From: Acestrorhynchus altus
Taxonomy: Eukaryota > Chordata > Actinopteri > Characiformes > Acestrorhynchidae
Direction: 5' to 3'
Assembly: GCA_034509495.1 (NCBI GenBank)
Contig: CM067511.1
Coordinates: forward strand, 24,689,200 to 24,753,199
DNA: 64,000 nucleotides
Shown: in pieces, positions 36,421 through 50,600 of the stretch
How positions within the stretch are numbered: the first letter of the stretch is position 1
Layout: every line of letters starts with the position of its first letter
Translations under genes and position numbers: made by a program
The notes under the pieces: model-generated
Seen by the model: the letters and a program-made list of their open reading frames with translations, nothing else
Database searches by the model: none
Told to the model about the DNA's origin: nothing

Positions 36421-36835
36421 GAGCCGGTTAAAGTGAGCTGGGGCTGATTAGTTCAGCAGCTGTGGGTCTCAGATGAGGCAGTGAGGAGCCGCTCTCCACA
36501 CAGCCCTCACCGCGGTCACACCAGCGCTCAGAAACGGCTGCGGGGCGGTTAGGCCGTTAGCTGGCGGCTTCGGGTCTGAGTTTAGGGTGAAGCGCTGCAT
36601 CACTGAAGCCTTTACTGTGTCCTTTTCATGCAGAGCCCCCACTCACCGTACGATCAGATATCACACCGGGACGGTCCTGAGGTCACTAGTCCGCGGCAGC
36701 TGAGGCTTTGAGCTGAGGGACGGAGATTCACACACAGCACCGTCGACTCGCACCGCAATATTTTGGCTTCCTCCTCCCCCGCCCTCCGCGGGTCACGTGA
36801 CCAAGCTGCGCCCGGCCTGGTGTGTGTGCGTCTCA
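36421..36835 (-). promoter_or_regulatory. ORAI2: CpG-rich ORAI2 promoter and first non-coding exon
   Basis: A GC- and CpG-rich block in otherwise AT-rich DNA, with a good minus-strand donor CGTACG then GTGAGTGG at 36645-36646, placing a non-coding first exon from 36647 to somewhere before 36830. It is the only CpG-rich block between ORAI2 and BCKDK and lies at the expected 5' end. The start site is not determinable here. Confidence 0.6.
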
Positions 36836-36839
36836 AAAA

Positions 36840-37000
36840 ACGCAAGATCAGAGTTTAATATAAATAGATGAATAAATAGATATATAAATAAATATACAGA
36901 TAAAAAAAGACAAATAGAAAAATAAACAGAAAAATAAATACATAGAAAATAAAAATATAAATGAATATATACATAGATAATTATATACATCTGCATCTAC
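36840..37000. repeat. Degenerate (AAAT/GATA)-type simple repeat
   Basis: Irregular units such as ATAAATAGAT, AAATAAACAG and AATAAATACATAG directly left-adjacent to the ORAI2 CpG block. It is followed at 37010-37065 by three copies of a unit containing TATAGATCTGCATCTAC. Confidence 0.8.
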
Positions 37001-37065
37001 TATATACTATAATTATATAGATCTGCATCTACTTATATAGATCTGCATCTATGCATCTACTTCTG

Positions 37066-38778
37066 AAGGTTTTTTCTCTGGGTTATAGCCATCTTCTTAT
37101 AGCCTAGGTCACCTTTGTGGAGAGCAACAATTCTATTTCTCACATCCTCAGTGTGTTATTTGCCATGAGGTGCCATGCTGAATATCCAGTGGCCAGTATG
37201 AGAGAATTGTACTAGAAGCACCAAATTTAACAGCCCTACTTGACAATCACACCTGGAGCACTGTGACTCTACAGTCAGATAAGACCAGCAGGGACAACAG
37301 TACAGCTGAGCACTATTTCCTCGTGAGTTGTACTCACTGAGTGGCTTAAAAATTGACTTTTGCTCAGCCCTATGTCTTCCTTTCAGATGAAAATAAAATT
37401 TGCTAAATTTATTTAAAAAAGTCATAGAGTCTCAAATCAAATTTCTGGAGTTTAGCAGAAGAGTGGAAAGGCACAGAATCAAAAGAGTCTGAAGTCCTGT
37501 GTGAGTTTTCAACAATCTGTGGTGGTTTAAGGTGCCATGTTATTTACTGGTATTAATCTACGGTGTTTAATCAATTGAAGAGTGAACATAGCCATTGACC
37601 AGGAGACTTTAGAGCACTTTATGCTTTCATTTACAGACAAGCTTTATGAGGATTCCGATTTGCTTTTCTAACAGGACTCAGTACCTTTCCATGGCACCAA
37701 AACTACTACCCGGTTGCTGACCATGATATTACTGTATTAGCTCTCCCCAACCCGAACCTTATAGAGTACCGAGGGCTGGTGTCTAGCATGGTTTACTTAT
37801 TTCCCTGTTTCAGCACACCAACTTCACCTTGCAATTAACCAGCAATACAGAGTTGTTAAAGGCCACTATCAAAGCACCATGGGCTGTGTAAAATAAAATA
37901 AATGCTTTCTACCTGTACAGGATTCTGAGGCAGGAAGGCACCAAGTCATGTCTGAATAAAGTTTAGTAATCTAACCCATTGTGTTATTGGGTGAAAACAC
38001 TTATGGCTATTAACACAGCTAAATGTTTATGTTTAGCTGTGAGCTGATATACTGACAAGATGAGGACATATTATTGCTTTTGTGTTTGTTACCAAGGAAT
38101 TAAATAATTAAACTGCCTTGTGAGACTCTGTGGGCAGCAAGGCATCAAGTTAACTCTGCTAGTTTCAGATAGCCATGGACTCAGTAACATCCTAACAGTG
38201 CAACAAGCTGCACTGATTTGGTAAAGAATCCCCAACTATTGTGTATAAATGAACATACTTAAAAAGTTAGACACTTGATTTTGTGAAATATTCAACTTGT
38301 ACTTTTTCCTGATTTATAATTCATGAAAAAAAAAGCAATGTAATTGAATGTACAATGAAAAGTTCACCTTTATGAATTGATAAATTATGAAAATCATTCT
38401 AATTGTTTTGAACAGGTTTCAAATGTCATATTTAGTGAAATGACATTGTGTAGAGATTCAAACCTGACCTGTCTGCACTATGGTGAATTAAGGATATCAG
38501 ATATTTTATCCATGAGATGTAGAAGTTACACAGTCCAAGAACCAAGAACGGTTCCTACCCCATAAAATGTTATGATAAAAAGCAGTCTAGCACTAGTCTG
38601 TCTCTGAACTTTAAATGTAACAAGTCTCAAGTCTTTTGTAAATAGAAGGATTTTAGCAGAGGCCCTAGGGAAAAGGCTACATCACCTTGTAAAAATAGGC
38701 CTTGTACTCATGAAAAGAGCATGCAGACCACTTATAGCCACTGTAATAATTTTCCCAGTGTGACCTGACTACTTCAAT

Positions 38779-38827
<49 letters not shown>

Positions 38828-41057
38828 CCCTTACCTGGAGAAAAAAACAAAAACAAAAAAAACAAACAAAAAAACACAACACCACACACAAAAGGAGATG
38901 ATTTCCCATTCAGAATTTTATAATGCCCAAAAACTACGAAGATTTGGCATCTATGAGGGAAAACAAAACCAACAAATTATAAAAATCCAAAAACACAAAA
39001 AAAAAAAAAAAAAGAACAAGAAAAAGACCCAATTCTTCCAACCTCATGCCATAGTTTGGCCATATATTTACAATGAATATATAGCCCCCACCCCCCACAA
39101 ACTACTGCCATTATGCTTGGGAACATTCATCTACAATATCACCATCGATCACTGCAAGAACTTTTTGATGGATTCAAATTTAATACTCCATTTCCCCAGT
39201 AGGGGGCAAACATGGGCAATAAATGTCCTTCATATCTTCAGCAGGTGAGTGCAGGCTACCATAAAGCAATGCCCTGAAGCCTTTTCTGCAAACTCAATCC
39301 TTAAGCTCACGGTACATACGTCCTATGGTCACTGTGAACATACTGTTAAAAGAAAAGAATACAAAGAGCTACTTGTATTTTCTTTTCAACAGACAACCTG
39401 TAGACTTAAAACATGCAGGGTTTCAGTGATGCACCCGCCATTGACATCTACCTGTAAATGTATTTTGAGTCAGTGTCTGTGGCAAATGTTACAATTTCGG
39501 CAGACAGAATTGAAGCTGAAGGGGTGGGGGTCTCTCTCGTGACCATAATCTGTAACCCTGTTGGAATGTGAATTGAATCTAACCCAGCCAAACACCAGCT
39601 CTAAAGAATAGAGTTGATAATTTATAACTGCAAATATAATTTCAAATGCATCTCTTAAAATTTGGATAGAGCAACATTTAAAAAAAAAAAAAAATTTAAA
39701 AGAAAAACCCTGCATTTTCTTTACATTGGGTCATTAAGCCAAATGGACTTTCCTGGTGCCAAACATGATGGCTACACAGAATCTTAAACCATACATGAAA
39801 TATCAAAGCTAGCATGTCTAAAACACAGGACAGTGCTGAGCAGGATACTTAAAATTCCATATTTGTCCATAAGGCAGTAAAACTCCTCAGGTTTATGTCT
39901 CAGAAGAAAAACTAACTGCAACGGTAAGCATTTCCTTCACTGTTCACGCAGAGGCTCCCTCAGATTCGGCCACTGAAAAAAAAGACATGGCTCTGAAGTG
40001 AGGTTTGAGTTCACTTACTATCCAAAGGCAAACAAGTGTTGAGAGTTCAAGTCAATATAAGCAAGACAGCATCTTTTACCAGGAGTGTGTAAGAGGAGGA
40101 ATCTTCACATACACTGCTTGTCCTTTTCAGTTTCTAGGATAGTTTACAAACCTGTAAGGCTTCCTTTCCCTCTCACAGTGAACATCATTTTTTTTTTTAA
40201 AAGGGGGACATATGATTAAAGACTCGCCTTTCCTTCAGTACTCGTGCACACACATTTGGGTATATGGAGTAGCTACAAATCCCGAAACAGTGAAATAATA
40301 CAACAGTCTTATTTTGGACTGCTCTGCTCTGAAATAATGTAATTTTATCACACTGTTCAGATTTGATAACCCTCCTATGTGAGTGAAGACATTAGAATTG
40401 TACTTCCCTCACTCCCATCTAAGCAAAACCACCTTTATCTTTAAGAAAAAGGTGCAACATTCACCTCTCACAAGTGCCAGAACCACTGCCATCCCCATGT
40501 TGACCTTAAGATAAGCAAAACGGCACAAGTACAATATACATAGCAGTGGAGAGGAACAGAGAAATGTGAACAAGGTGAAGTAAAATATTAGCTAGCTAAA
40601 TGGCAAAGATGGGCAAATGAGTATTCAACAGGGTGGAGAAGTTGCTTATTTAAAGATCAGGCACTCAAACCAGCCATTCTGAACACGGCTGTTTCAGACA
40701 GGGTGAGAAGGGGTGCTGTGGCATTAGACCTGCAGATAATGCATTTTGACCAAAGCAAGTGTAATATTTAAGAGCCAAGGGAATGGCATTATCTTGTGGG
40801 ATATAAATGTCACCTTTCACACTTTCTTCCATTACATTAAACACCGACACGTTCATGCAAAAAAACAAAACAAAACAAAAAAAAACAAACAAAAAAAAAA
40901 AAACACAGGAGTGGGGAGGGTGGGTGCTGAATGAACATGGAATAGGTGTCACTACTTATAGGAAGTGGTGCTCCCAGGCCTCTGTGAACATATGAACCCT
41001 TAAAGTCCAAAATCACAGCTGTGATTGGCAAAGTCAAATGGAACAGGTCACTGCATT
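37066..41057. other. Interval between ORAI2 promoter and BCKDK stop, including BCKDK 3' UTR
   Basis: The right part should be the BCKDK 3' UTR (minus strand); a possible ATTAAA signal in BCKDK sense lies near 39179-39184. A-rich tracts occur at 38782-38823, 38995-39014 and 40861-40905. No recognisable gene, RNA gene or intact transposon is seen; open frames here are short and low-complexity. Confidence 0.55.
38782..38823. repeat. Poly(A) tract, about 42 nt
   Basis: An uninterrupted A run followed by A-rich sequence to 38880. It could be the tail of a retroposon, but no body is recognisable to its left. Confidence 0.9.
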
Positions 41058-42665
41058 TCACACTCTGAAGCTCTCTCCCTTGCCATCGATATGGCGCAGA
41101 CGAAGGTATACGTCAGTACCAATGCCCTGCATGGACTGGATGGCCAAGGAACCTCCCAGGTACTCTGCATATGCCCGAGAGGTGGGCAGACCAAAACCAA
41201 ACCTATGGAGGGAGAAGAAAAAAAAAGCATTGTATTAGCATACTGTACTCCTGTGAGTCCTCATACATCATACTCCTAAACCCAGAGAAGATTCCAGAGA
41301 ACACAAAAAGGACCAGACTTGCCTGGCCAAAGCTTTTCTGGGAGAGCAATATATTAACAAAACAGAGAGAAGGGGGGCAGTATTGTTCTATGAAAACCAA
41401 ACTTCTGCAGACAAACCGGTCCAGTCTGGATTGGGTTGACCAGTTCACTGACCCAATCAAATAACTAGAATGCAATGCAACTGGTGTTCCACACAGCAGA
41501 CAGCTCTAAATAGTCAGGCAATGTGCATAACTATAACCGTTATTGAATGTTTTAATAAGCTATATTTGGCATGCAATTGTTAAATCAAAGTCAAGTCACA
41601 AATGACCGACTAAAGAATAAATAAATAAATTAATGACAAAAGGACAGTCCAGATTTGTTGGGACAATTGTTGAAAGCATGGAAATTTTTCCGATTATTGA
41701 AAAAATTAAGAACAAGCCATGCCAAACAGCCATGTAAATTTCAGTCTGCTTCAAGATGATTCAGTAAATTTCACTGATTCAATCCATTACACAAGCACAT
41801 TTGGACCATTTTTTGCAGAATTCATAGGAAAACAAAAACACAGACTTGGAAAACACACATCCTGAGGGGCCAGATGCCTGCAGTTTGGCAATTTGAATGT
41901 TTTAACCCCTGACCATTTAAGAACAATGTTTATCTTTAGCGTTGAAGCAGGGAAAACAGCAAAATGTACAGAACTCCAGCCCTCAGTTTCTCACCCCAAA
42001 CTATAAGAGCCAGTAACTGAATACAGACAACAAAAACCTTTGTTACACTTAAGTAGCCTTGCATCTTTCTGTAGCCAAAATAACTATTAGGATGGATATC
42101 ATTTGCAAAGCCACATAGGCTAATGTTCCATAATTCTAAAAGAATAATTCAACAATTACCCATGCATAGGCCCGGACTGTGGGCCACTGTTGGTCATCGT
42201 GTTGAAGAGGTTGCTCATGCGTGGGTCCTGGGTGCTCTGCTCAGCCGTACTGAAATGGTAGTCCATCACCTTATCCATTATACTGTGCGGAATGCCTCCA
42301 CCACGATCAGAGATCCTGCACAACAACAGTACAACCAAATAAGTGGCAGCCCTGCATGCTTGTATCCCAAAGTAAAAACAGGTCACATTTAAAATAGGTT
42401 TTTTATGTGTGAAATGACCGAGCGCTTGTTTCTTATCTACAAATTAAACATTTTCAAAAGGAGACACAGTAAAATGTACACATGCTAGACTGTTTTGTGC
42501 CAAAACAATAAAAGGTCTTTAGTTTACATCTTTAGATGTAATGGCCAAAGAACAAACAAGTTTTCAGCTGCACATCAGTACAACCTCATCTTTTTTCTAG
42601 ATTTATCTGCAGCACCAAACTCTCTGCCAACAAAACACCAATTTGTTTAACACAGTAACAAACAG

Positions 42666-42725
<60 letters not shown>

Positions 42726-45700
42726 TCTTTTGACTGGTTTGAGTTGGAACAAGAAACAGGGGGGAAATGACAAGTCTAGAAAGGTAATGAACTCAACAAC
42801 TTCTTTTTCTGAAATTGCTATGGAAGAGAGTTATATTCTAGTTAGTCACAATATGTCCAGGTGACCACTGAATTGGAACCACCCACCATACAGACCATCT
42901 AGTAATTTTGAATGGCTCTCATGGGAGAGCATTAAACTATATATTATGAAGCTGGTTTATTCATTACAACAGAGTCTTAAACCTCAAATTCCAAACCTCA
43001 CCCAACCACACTAAAAAGCTTTGTCCAGCAAAGATCTACAGTAAACATAACAGTTAGTAGGTGGAAGATTTTGCTATTTAGATCCAAGCCTACACTGGGC
43101 TGAAATGTAAATACTTGCAGAAAGGCATAAAGTGCAATAAGCAGTAAAAATGTAGTGTGTGGCTGGACAAATTGTGTGCATGTACGAGTAAAAAATTTGC
43201 CCAGCACAAATAGATTTTATCATGGCTCAAGACAGCTGGCCATGGTCCGTGCAAGATAGGTTAATGGACTTGTTTTCATAATGACTGCACTCTGTTTAAT
43301 GAACAGGTTTGCCCACACAAAGGCTAAACAGATTGGTTAGATAACTGCCAGGATTCCATTCCATTCCTTTTCTGTTGCTTAGCAGAAGCATCAGGTTGGT
43401 TGTACTGATTCTGAGGGCCTTACTGATCCTCTCATGTCATCTAGTGTCCAGCTGCTACAACAGGCCAACTGGTCACCATTCAGTGCTTGGCAAAAGTTAT
43501 TAAGAATAGGTAAATGGTTTTTGTGACACAGTGTGCAACAAAACCCAGTAGTCCCCAAATGCTGAAACTCACCTGATGACAAAGTCAGTATCGTTGTTGG
43601 CAATAGTAACCACCACATCTGGTACATTGTAAGGGGTGTCCAAGTGGCTCTCCATTGTGGCCCTATAAAAAAAACAAAAAAAACGTTAAGGGGTTTACAA
43701 AAGGTGTCAATAACTGACAAATATGGTTCCACAGTGACTATGCCCAACACTACAACTGTTCCACGCTGTTGGGGTTCAATTTTAGCAGTTTTATGAAGTT
43801 TAGTGTTTTCACAGCATTTGTCATTGCATTACAACAAAAAAGCAAACCGAAACCAATTTCACCCTGTGAGGTACACGTTGCATTCCTTGTGAACAAAGAC
43901 CATGGAAAGGTTCAAAAGATTCCTACATGTTGCCTGTGAGAAAAGGTTTCAAGGTGAAGGTAGGGTTAACATCAGGGATCAGCTTTGAGCCAGGCAGGAG
44001 GCTCCATGGACCATGATGTTTGCATATGACATTGTAACTTCTGGTGAGAGTAGAGAGCAGGTGGAAGAGAACCTGGAGAGAAGAAGGTTTGCACTGGAGA
44101 GGAGAGTAATGAAGGTCAGTAGAGACAAGATGGAAAACATGTGTGTGAATGAGAGGGAGGTAGGTGGAAAGGTGAAGATGCAAGGAGTAGAGGTCGTAAA
44201 GGTGGAGGACTTCAAATATCTTCCAGAACAATGGTCAGTGCAGAAAAGAGGTGAAGGAGGGTGCAGGCAGGATGGAGTGGGTGAAGACGGGTGTCAGGGC
44301 TGATGTGTAACAGAACGATAGCAGCAAGAGTGAAAGGGAAGGTTTACAAGACAGTAGTGAGACCTGTTATGATGTATGATTTGGAGACTGTGGCTCTGTC
44401 TAAAAGACAGAAGGCTGAGCTGGAGGTGGCAGAGATGAAGCTGCTGAGATTTTTGTTGCAAGTGACGAGGATGGACAAGATTAGAAAGTAACAGGTGTAA
44501 CAGCAGAGGAGGCAGGGGATAGGGCAAGATGGAGGCAGAGGATCCGCTGTGGCAACACCTAAAGAACCTAGTATGTCCATTGTTCCTTTTTTTTTTTTTT
44601 TTTTTTTTTTTACAGTTATTTGATGCATCAATAGAACTCTACAAATATAAATGTGAAAACTTCTGTAAATCCTTGAAAATTCTGATATTCTTGAAAAAGG
44701 ATGCATGGCATTGCATTAACCAGGACCACTTCCTAAAGTAATACAGTGATTTACAGTCAGCACCACCTTGTCCATTGAAACTGTAATCCATGAGCCCTGA
44801 GGGTTAACCTCTGATCCCAGAACAGTTCTTGTACAACCTCAAGGGAAGCAGCAGTCGAAAATCTCAAGCTGGGGCTTGTTGCCAAGGACACGTTGTTCCC
44901 GCACCAGAACAATGACAAGAGTCTACTCCTAGTCTGCTGTCTTACTGCCATATAGTCACACACCAGTTGACCAATCACCACAAGCAACAAGAAATCACAA
45001 GGTTTGTATGTGAACAAATTAAATGTTACTCTTCCAAAACAAACATCTGGAACATTAACGAACCATTTTTCACTCCTCTGCTTGTTTACCACCTACATAT
45101 GCAATTCATCAGAACATTAATATATTTCCCTTACATTCATCCTGAAGGCATTGGGTTGACAATTTGTTCATTCAGAACTGTACTCCATACTAATTAGAGC
45201 TGTACTGGTTAGCAGACACTGCACAGATCAAATAATAAAGGAACCAGGATGCACATTTTAATTTGAGGTCCAGTTCCTTGATTACCATGTTCAATACCTT
45301 ATAACATTCTCCAACAAAAAAATAAATAAACCCCTGATCTTTGTTTTGTCCAACACTGTTCTTTCCTGGGTTTTGGAATTCTTGAGGGACACTTGAGTTC
45401 TAGTACCTGGAAAACATCTTCAACATATGGTTCAGGAGTATACAACCATCCTACTCAGCATGTTGCACTAACCTACATTATGCTACATGACTTAAACAAG
45501 AAAAGCAATAACCCCAGCCTACACCAAAAAGAGGGCATATGGTCCCTGAGGTATAAAACAGTTTCATTAACCACAACAACTGGTTGGTGTAGTCGCAAAG
45601 ACTTTTAACCTAATTTCAGTTGTGCCAAGCTGTCGAACAATTTAAGTAGGCAGTGACCTGTGGCAATAAAAGCTCATGTCAGGTCACCGTGACCCAACTT

Positions 45701-47583
45701 CTCAGAAACCCCCTTGTAAATACAGCCAAGAGCTGCATGAGGGAGGGGGGGCAACAAAGTCAACAAGCACACCACAAGGCAGCCTGCAGGTTTTCTCTGC
45801 AGGGTAGCGAACGCTAAATAGAATACTCTTCTCAAAATTACAGAAGCACCAAGAGAGATCACCAGAGTGTCTTAAATATTGTGAAGCACATGTACATTAA
45901 AATAACAGCTTATTTTAGCTTACATTTTCTAAGAATGTAATTTCCCCTTGTCTGAATAATCTTGTCAAGAGTATGTATTTTAAAAGAATTTAAATTTTAA
46001 AAAGGTATATATAAAACAGATGTTTGAAATTATGTAAAATAAATAAATAAATAAAAATGCAGGAGAAGGGCCCATTTTATAATCAAGAATTCCTGTTACA
46101 GTTCACAATGGCACATCCATGTGCCCTTACGATTAAGGCAAGCCTATTTTGGGGCCCTGAAGTCATTAACACACCAAGTGATTGTATTTACAGTTGCAGC
46201 CAAACTCTCAATTGTGACCCCTGACCTAGTTCCAACAGTACTGATAGTATGGTTACCTCATGGCATTCTTCAGCAGCTCAGGCAGAATGTAGTCCAGAGG
46301 AAGAGGGATAAAGGGGAAGCGGGCGGCCACATGGCCATTAATTCGAACCCGTGGAGAGTTTCCATACTGGTGCTCACAGAGTCGTCTGCAATAGAGAAAC
46401 ACAACACAAAAACAAACATTTATAAAAAAAAAAAAAACCCAAAAAAAAAAAAAACAAAAACAAAAAACAAAAAAAACACTCAACTATGGTACAGCAAGAC
46501 ACTAAACAGAGAGATCTGGACCATGTTCTTACCAAATTAAATGTCATGTCTTTAAACCTTTCATTCAATTTAAATCCAGATGGCTCTCAAGAATTAAAAG
46601 GATCTTCATGTCTACAGCAGTTACAAGCACTGAACAAAGCCACACTGGGCAAAAACATGACTGCTTTGTATAGTGCATGCTGGCAAATGAACATCTTGCA
46701 AGCATGGACCATGCATTTAGTCAGTAATGCATTGTATTAGCACAATAATCAGCAACTGTATATCAATTTTCTTAGTGTTCTGATATTGACTCAAACAGTA
46801 TTGATTTTCAATCAATTGTTTACATGCAAAGAAGGGCAGCAAGTAAGTTTGTATAGATTTTAAACCTCAACTGCTAGATAGCTGTTGTACTCAGACACGC
46901 AGTTTAAGATCCCACTGTCCTGTCTAATATGCCAACTTTTTATACTCAGATTTCATTATTTTGATTTTTTTTACACAACAGTTTGATTTTTAAAATACAT
47001 CTTGCTTACTGTATCACAATACTGCAGTTTGTCCTAGATGGCTTCTACACCTTCACTGTGCCATCCATTAACCCTTCAATCTATGCCATATCAAAAAGGG
47101 GCATGCAAAGGTCTGTTCAGCAGTGAAACTACAGCATGGATCAACAGGGAACAGGGTATATAGGACTTGTGGAGCAACAGATAATAGGTTACAGTCAGTA
47201 ACTTTGAAGCTAAATTTATATCCCATTACATCAAGTCTTCCTACACTGTATGTACTTTTTGCAGGCATAATGTAGGTGTTTAATAAACTGGCAACTGTCT
47301 ACGTGACCCAAGAGCACGTAACTGGGAGGAGTGTCCTCTCAGTGCATTATATTTGATCAGGCAGGCTTACAAGCTGGGTTTTGACTATAGGACTGAAGAG
47401 GACATGAAGGGAGAGAAAGGATGGGTTTGCGGACTCATTTGTGCCAGCTCAGGGACTCAAACACTGGAACTGGAATGCGGCATTGGAACAATAGGGCTAT
47501 AATTCCCATTTTCGTTCATGCCTCATTTAATGAGGCTCAACAAGCATGAGGGTGTGCCCCAAAATCATTCCTATTGTATTAAG

Positions 47584-47614
<31 letters not shown>

Positions 47615-50600
47615 GACAGAATGCTGAAAATCTGCAAACATAGGTTTTCAAGCAGGCGAGCAGCCACAGAGCACTTTACATAACAGCTGCAAATACCTTC
47701 ATGAGCCAGAGCAGGAACAGCATGTGCATGTTAGTGTAGGGGAGGAGCTGACCTTCATTCTGCACAGACTGTTGTACTGTAACTAAAGAATAGATCAGTA
47801 CTCCTTGTATTACTGTTCATATAGTACTGTCGCTCCAGCACTGTCCAGTATCTGTTAGTGTACTACACTAATATCAAACACTAAAGTGGTACTTTCAGTC
47901 TCGCACAGCGAAGTTCCCACTGAACACCCTGTGCACTGTTTACCAAACAAAACAAACAAAAATAAATAAAATTAAATTAAAAAAAATCCCAAAACCCAGC
48001 CAGGTTTACCCACCATTACTGAAAGCACAGGACAGGGGAGGGAAAAAGCACCTTACCAAGAATTGCAATATATATATATTTTTTTTCCTGAAAACCTTAA
48101 TTGGACAGACATTGTACCCCATTCACATTGTATTTATGGGAACAGTGATTCAGAAGAGAGTCACTCCTCATACGGAAACTTCCCCTTCTTGTTTACCTGC
48201 CATGTTCTCTGTTTAGGATCGCTCTGTGCTCCAGACAGAGAGATTCAAGTGACTCAGTTCTGCTCATACCAACAGAATGACAGCCACATTGTTTACTTTG
48301 TAAAGCTGTGCAAATGTGTTTCGCGTGAACAAATCTTGCCTAAAAATAAGGTTCCATCTGCATTCTGAGCAGTTTTAAGACACTTTATAGTGCCAATGAC
48401 TCGTGGAAATAGAAAGTTTGGTTTCTAGATAAAGAGGCTAACATGCATACAACTTGACACACACTTCACAATGTTAAGAAGGCACACACCGGCAAGACGT
48501 GGCAGAACTGCTCAGAGTATACCCTCTACTGTAAATGACCATCCACCTGGAGGACTGCATTGAGCACTCATTTACACAACGACAAGGGAAGACATGGAAA
48601 CTCCACCTTGAACCCAAGACCTTATAGGTGGAAGACAAACATGCTACACGTAAAAAGCTTACAATGTATCTGTATTACTTTGTCCTTTTTCTAGCATTTC
48701 TTTTCACCATTTGTAATTATCCAGGTTTTATTTTTATGTGCCAAGTGAAGCACCTCGAATTGCAAATGTGTAAGAAAGGTGCTATAGAAATAAATGCTTT
48801 GTATTGCCTTGGTTCCGGTTACAGATGCTAAAACTCATTTCTGCCTATTCACCCTTGGGTGTTCTGTTACGCAGATGTGAAAAATTGCTTACACATATAC
48901 AGATCAGTAAGAGGATCCACTTAAGCTATACAAATGACCAACCACCAAACATTTGTGCTGACAGTTCATTTATGTAGAGAAAATCGTGTACATGTACAAA
49001 TGCTTGGTGGTGTATTGTATTTGGTAACAACTTTGGGAAATGGAGCATTCAGGTAAGCACCCACCACAAATAGAAACCTCTGGGCAAGATTCTCAACTCT
49101 ACATTTGCCCAATTGTGTAAATGTACTTCAAATTTATATAGCTCTGAGAAAAAAGAAAAGTTTTGTAGCACCTGGTGTTTACTTTTAAAGCTGCAGTGCC
49201 AGTCTACTCATGTGCCAAGTTTGCTTAATAATCCGTTCTCTTATCAGTTTCCCCCTCATCCCTCTCCTGTGAGTGTAAAACATTGTTTAAGCTAAAATTT
49301 CACTTTCATACAACATTCCAAGAGAAGATCACAACCACCATGACCGCCACAAAGCAGAGCATCACTAGTCAGACCTCTTCAATGCAGGTAAAGGTGGTAC
49401 ACTACATTAAACTGCAGCGCTATACATGGAGAAGTAGGATAGATATGTTTGAAGATATGAACCAATGATTGAGAAAGGCTTACCGTGCAAAGTCCACCCA
49501 CTTTTCAATGATCTTTTTAGGGGACAGACGCCTGCAAATTATCCCCACATAGTCAGGCTGAATAAGAAAAGAGAGAGTCCAATTCAGCCAAAAAAAGCAG
49601 CTAAGCATGGACAAGACTATTTAAAAAGAAATATCAATTTACTAGTATTTAAATGTTAGGTCATGTAAATGTGATACAAAATATTACAATATTCATGTAA
49701 TAACCAGCATGCATTGATCATCACAATAGCACAGTCAATAACAGAGGTTATTAAATACAATCCAGTATATTAATATAATTGCTTTTTGAGCATTAGCCAC
49801 TTATCAGGACAAAAATGCACCCTCTTAAACTTAAAAATATCAAAGGGGATCTCCCATCAGCACTTTGTGGCAGTGACTCCCAGAGAGCAAATTTGGCATG
49901 ACTCATTGCAGGGTGGGTAGGATTGCCCTCCTTTACCCTCATCATTTAGCACTTGCCACTGCAGACAGGATAGCATGTGCTTCCGCCAGTTCAGTTTAGT
50001 CAGCAAATCTAGCATTGGGTGGGAATGGGAAAGGACTAAAATTGAGGAGAAAAATATAAAATAGATATAAAAATAATGGAAAACCCTGATCTAGAGACAT
50101 TATGCAACACTGTTGTACACTGGAGTACCATGCTGCAAAGGTCTGGAGCCCTGAGTCACATAATTAAAAATATATCACGTCCCAATTGCTTACAATTATA
50201 AAAGTGCATGTATAACTAAAAGAGCAGAGTTCACAACAACAGCACTCATTACACTGAAAGGATTAGAGATGTCAATAATTATTCAGTCTAAACCAAGTCT
50301 CTGGGTCAGTGAGCTGGCCAATGATGTCACAAACATCATCACAATCCCATTACAGATTTGACACCGTGTTGAGCAAGAAACACATTGTTTGCTGCCAAAT
50401 GAAAGCTGCTTTATACATGACTGTGCAACTTGGTATTAGCAAGAGGGAGTGTTTGCACATGCTAGTGTGTGCGAGTGGTGGGGGAATGGGTTTACAGGAG
50501 ATTTTATGAATTTAATGTAATAAATTTATGAATAAAACAGCTTTCTACCAATTTGTAACTGACAACTGCAGAGTCAAAAGTTGACTGGAAAAGCAGACAC

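Noticed and set aside
44013..44491. Two plus-strand frames as a host gene inside BCKDK
   Set aside because: Residue pattern is the C-terminal part of a LINE reverse transcriptase with a frameshift between the frames.
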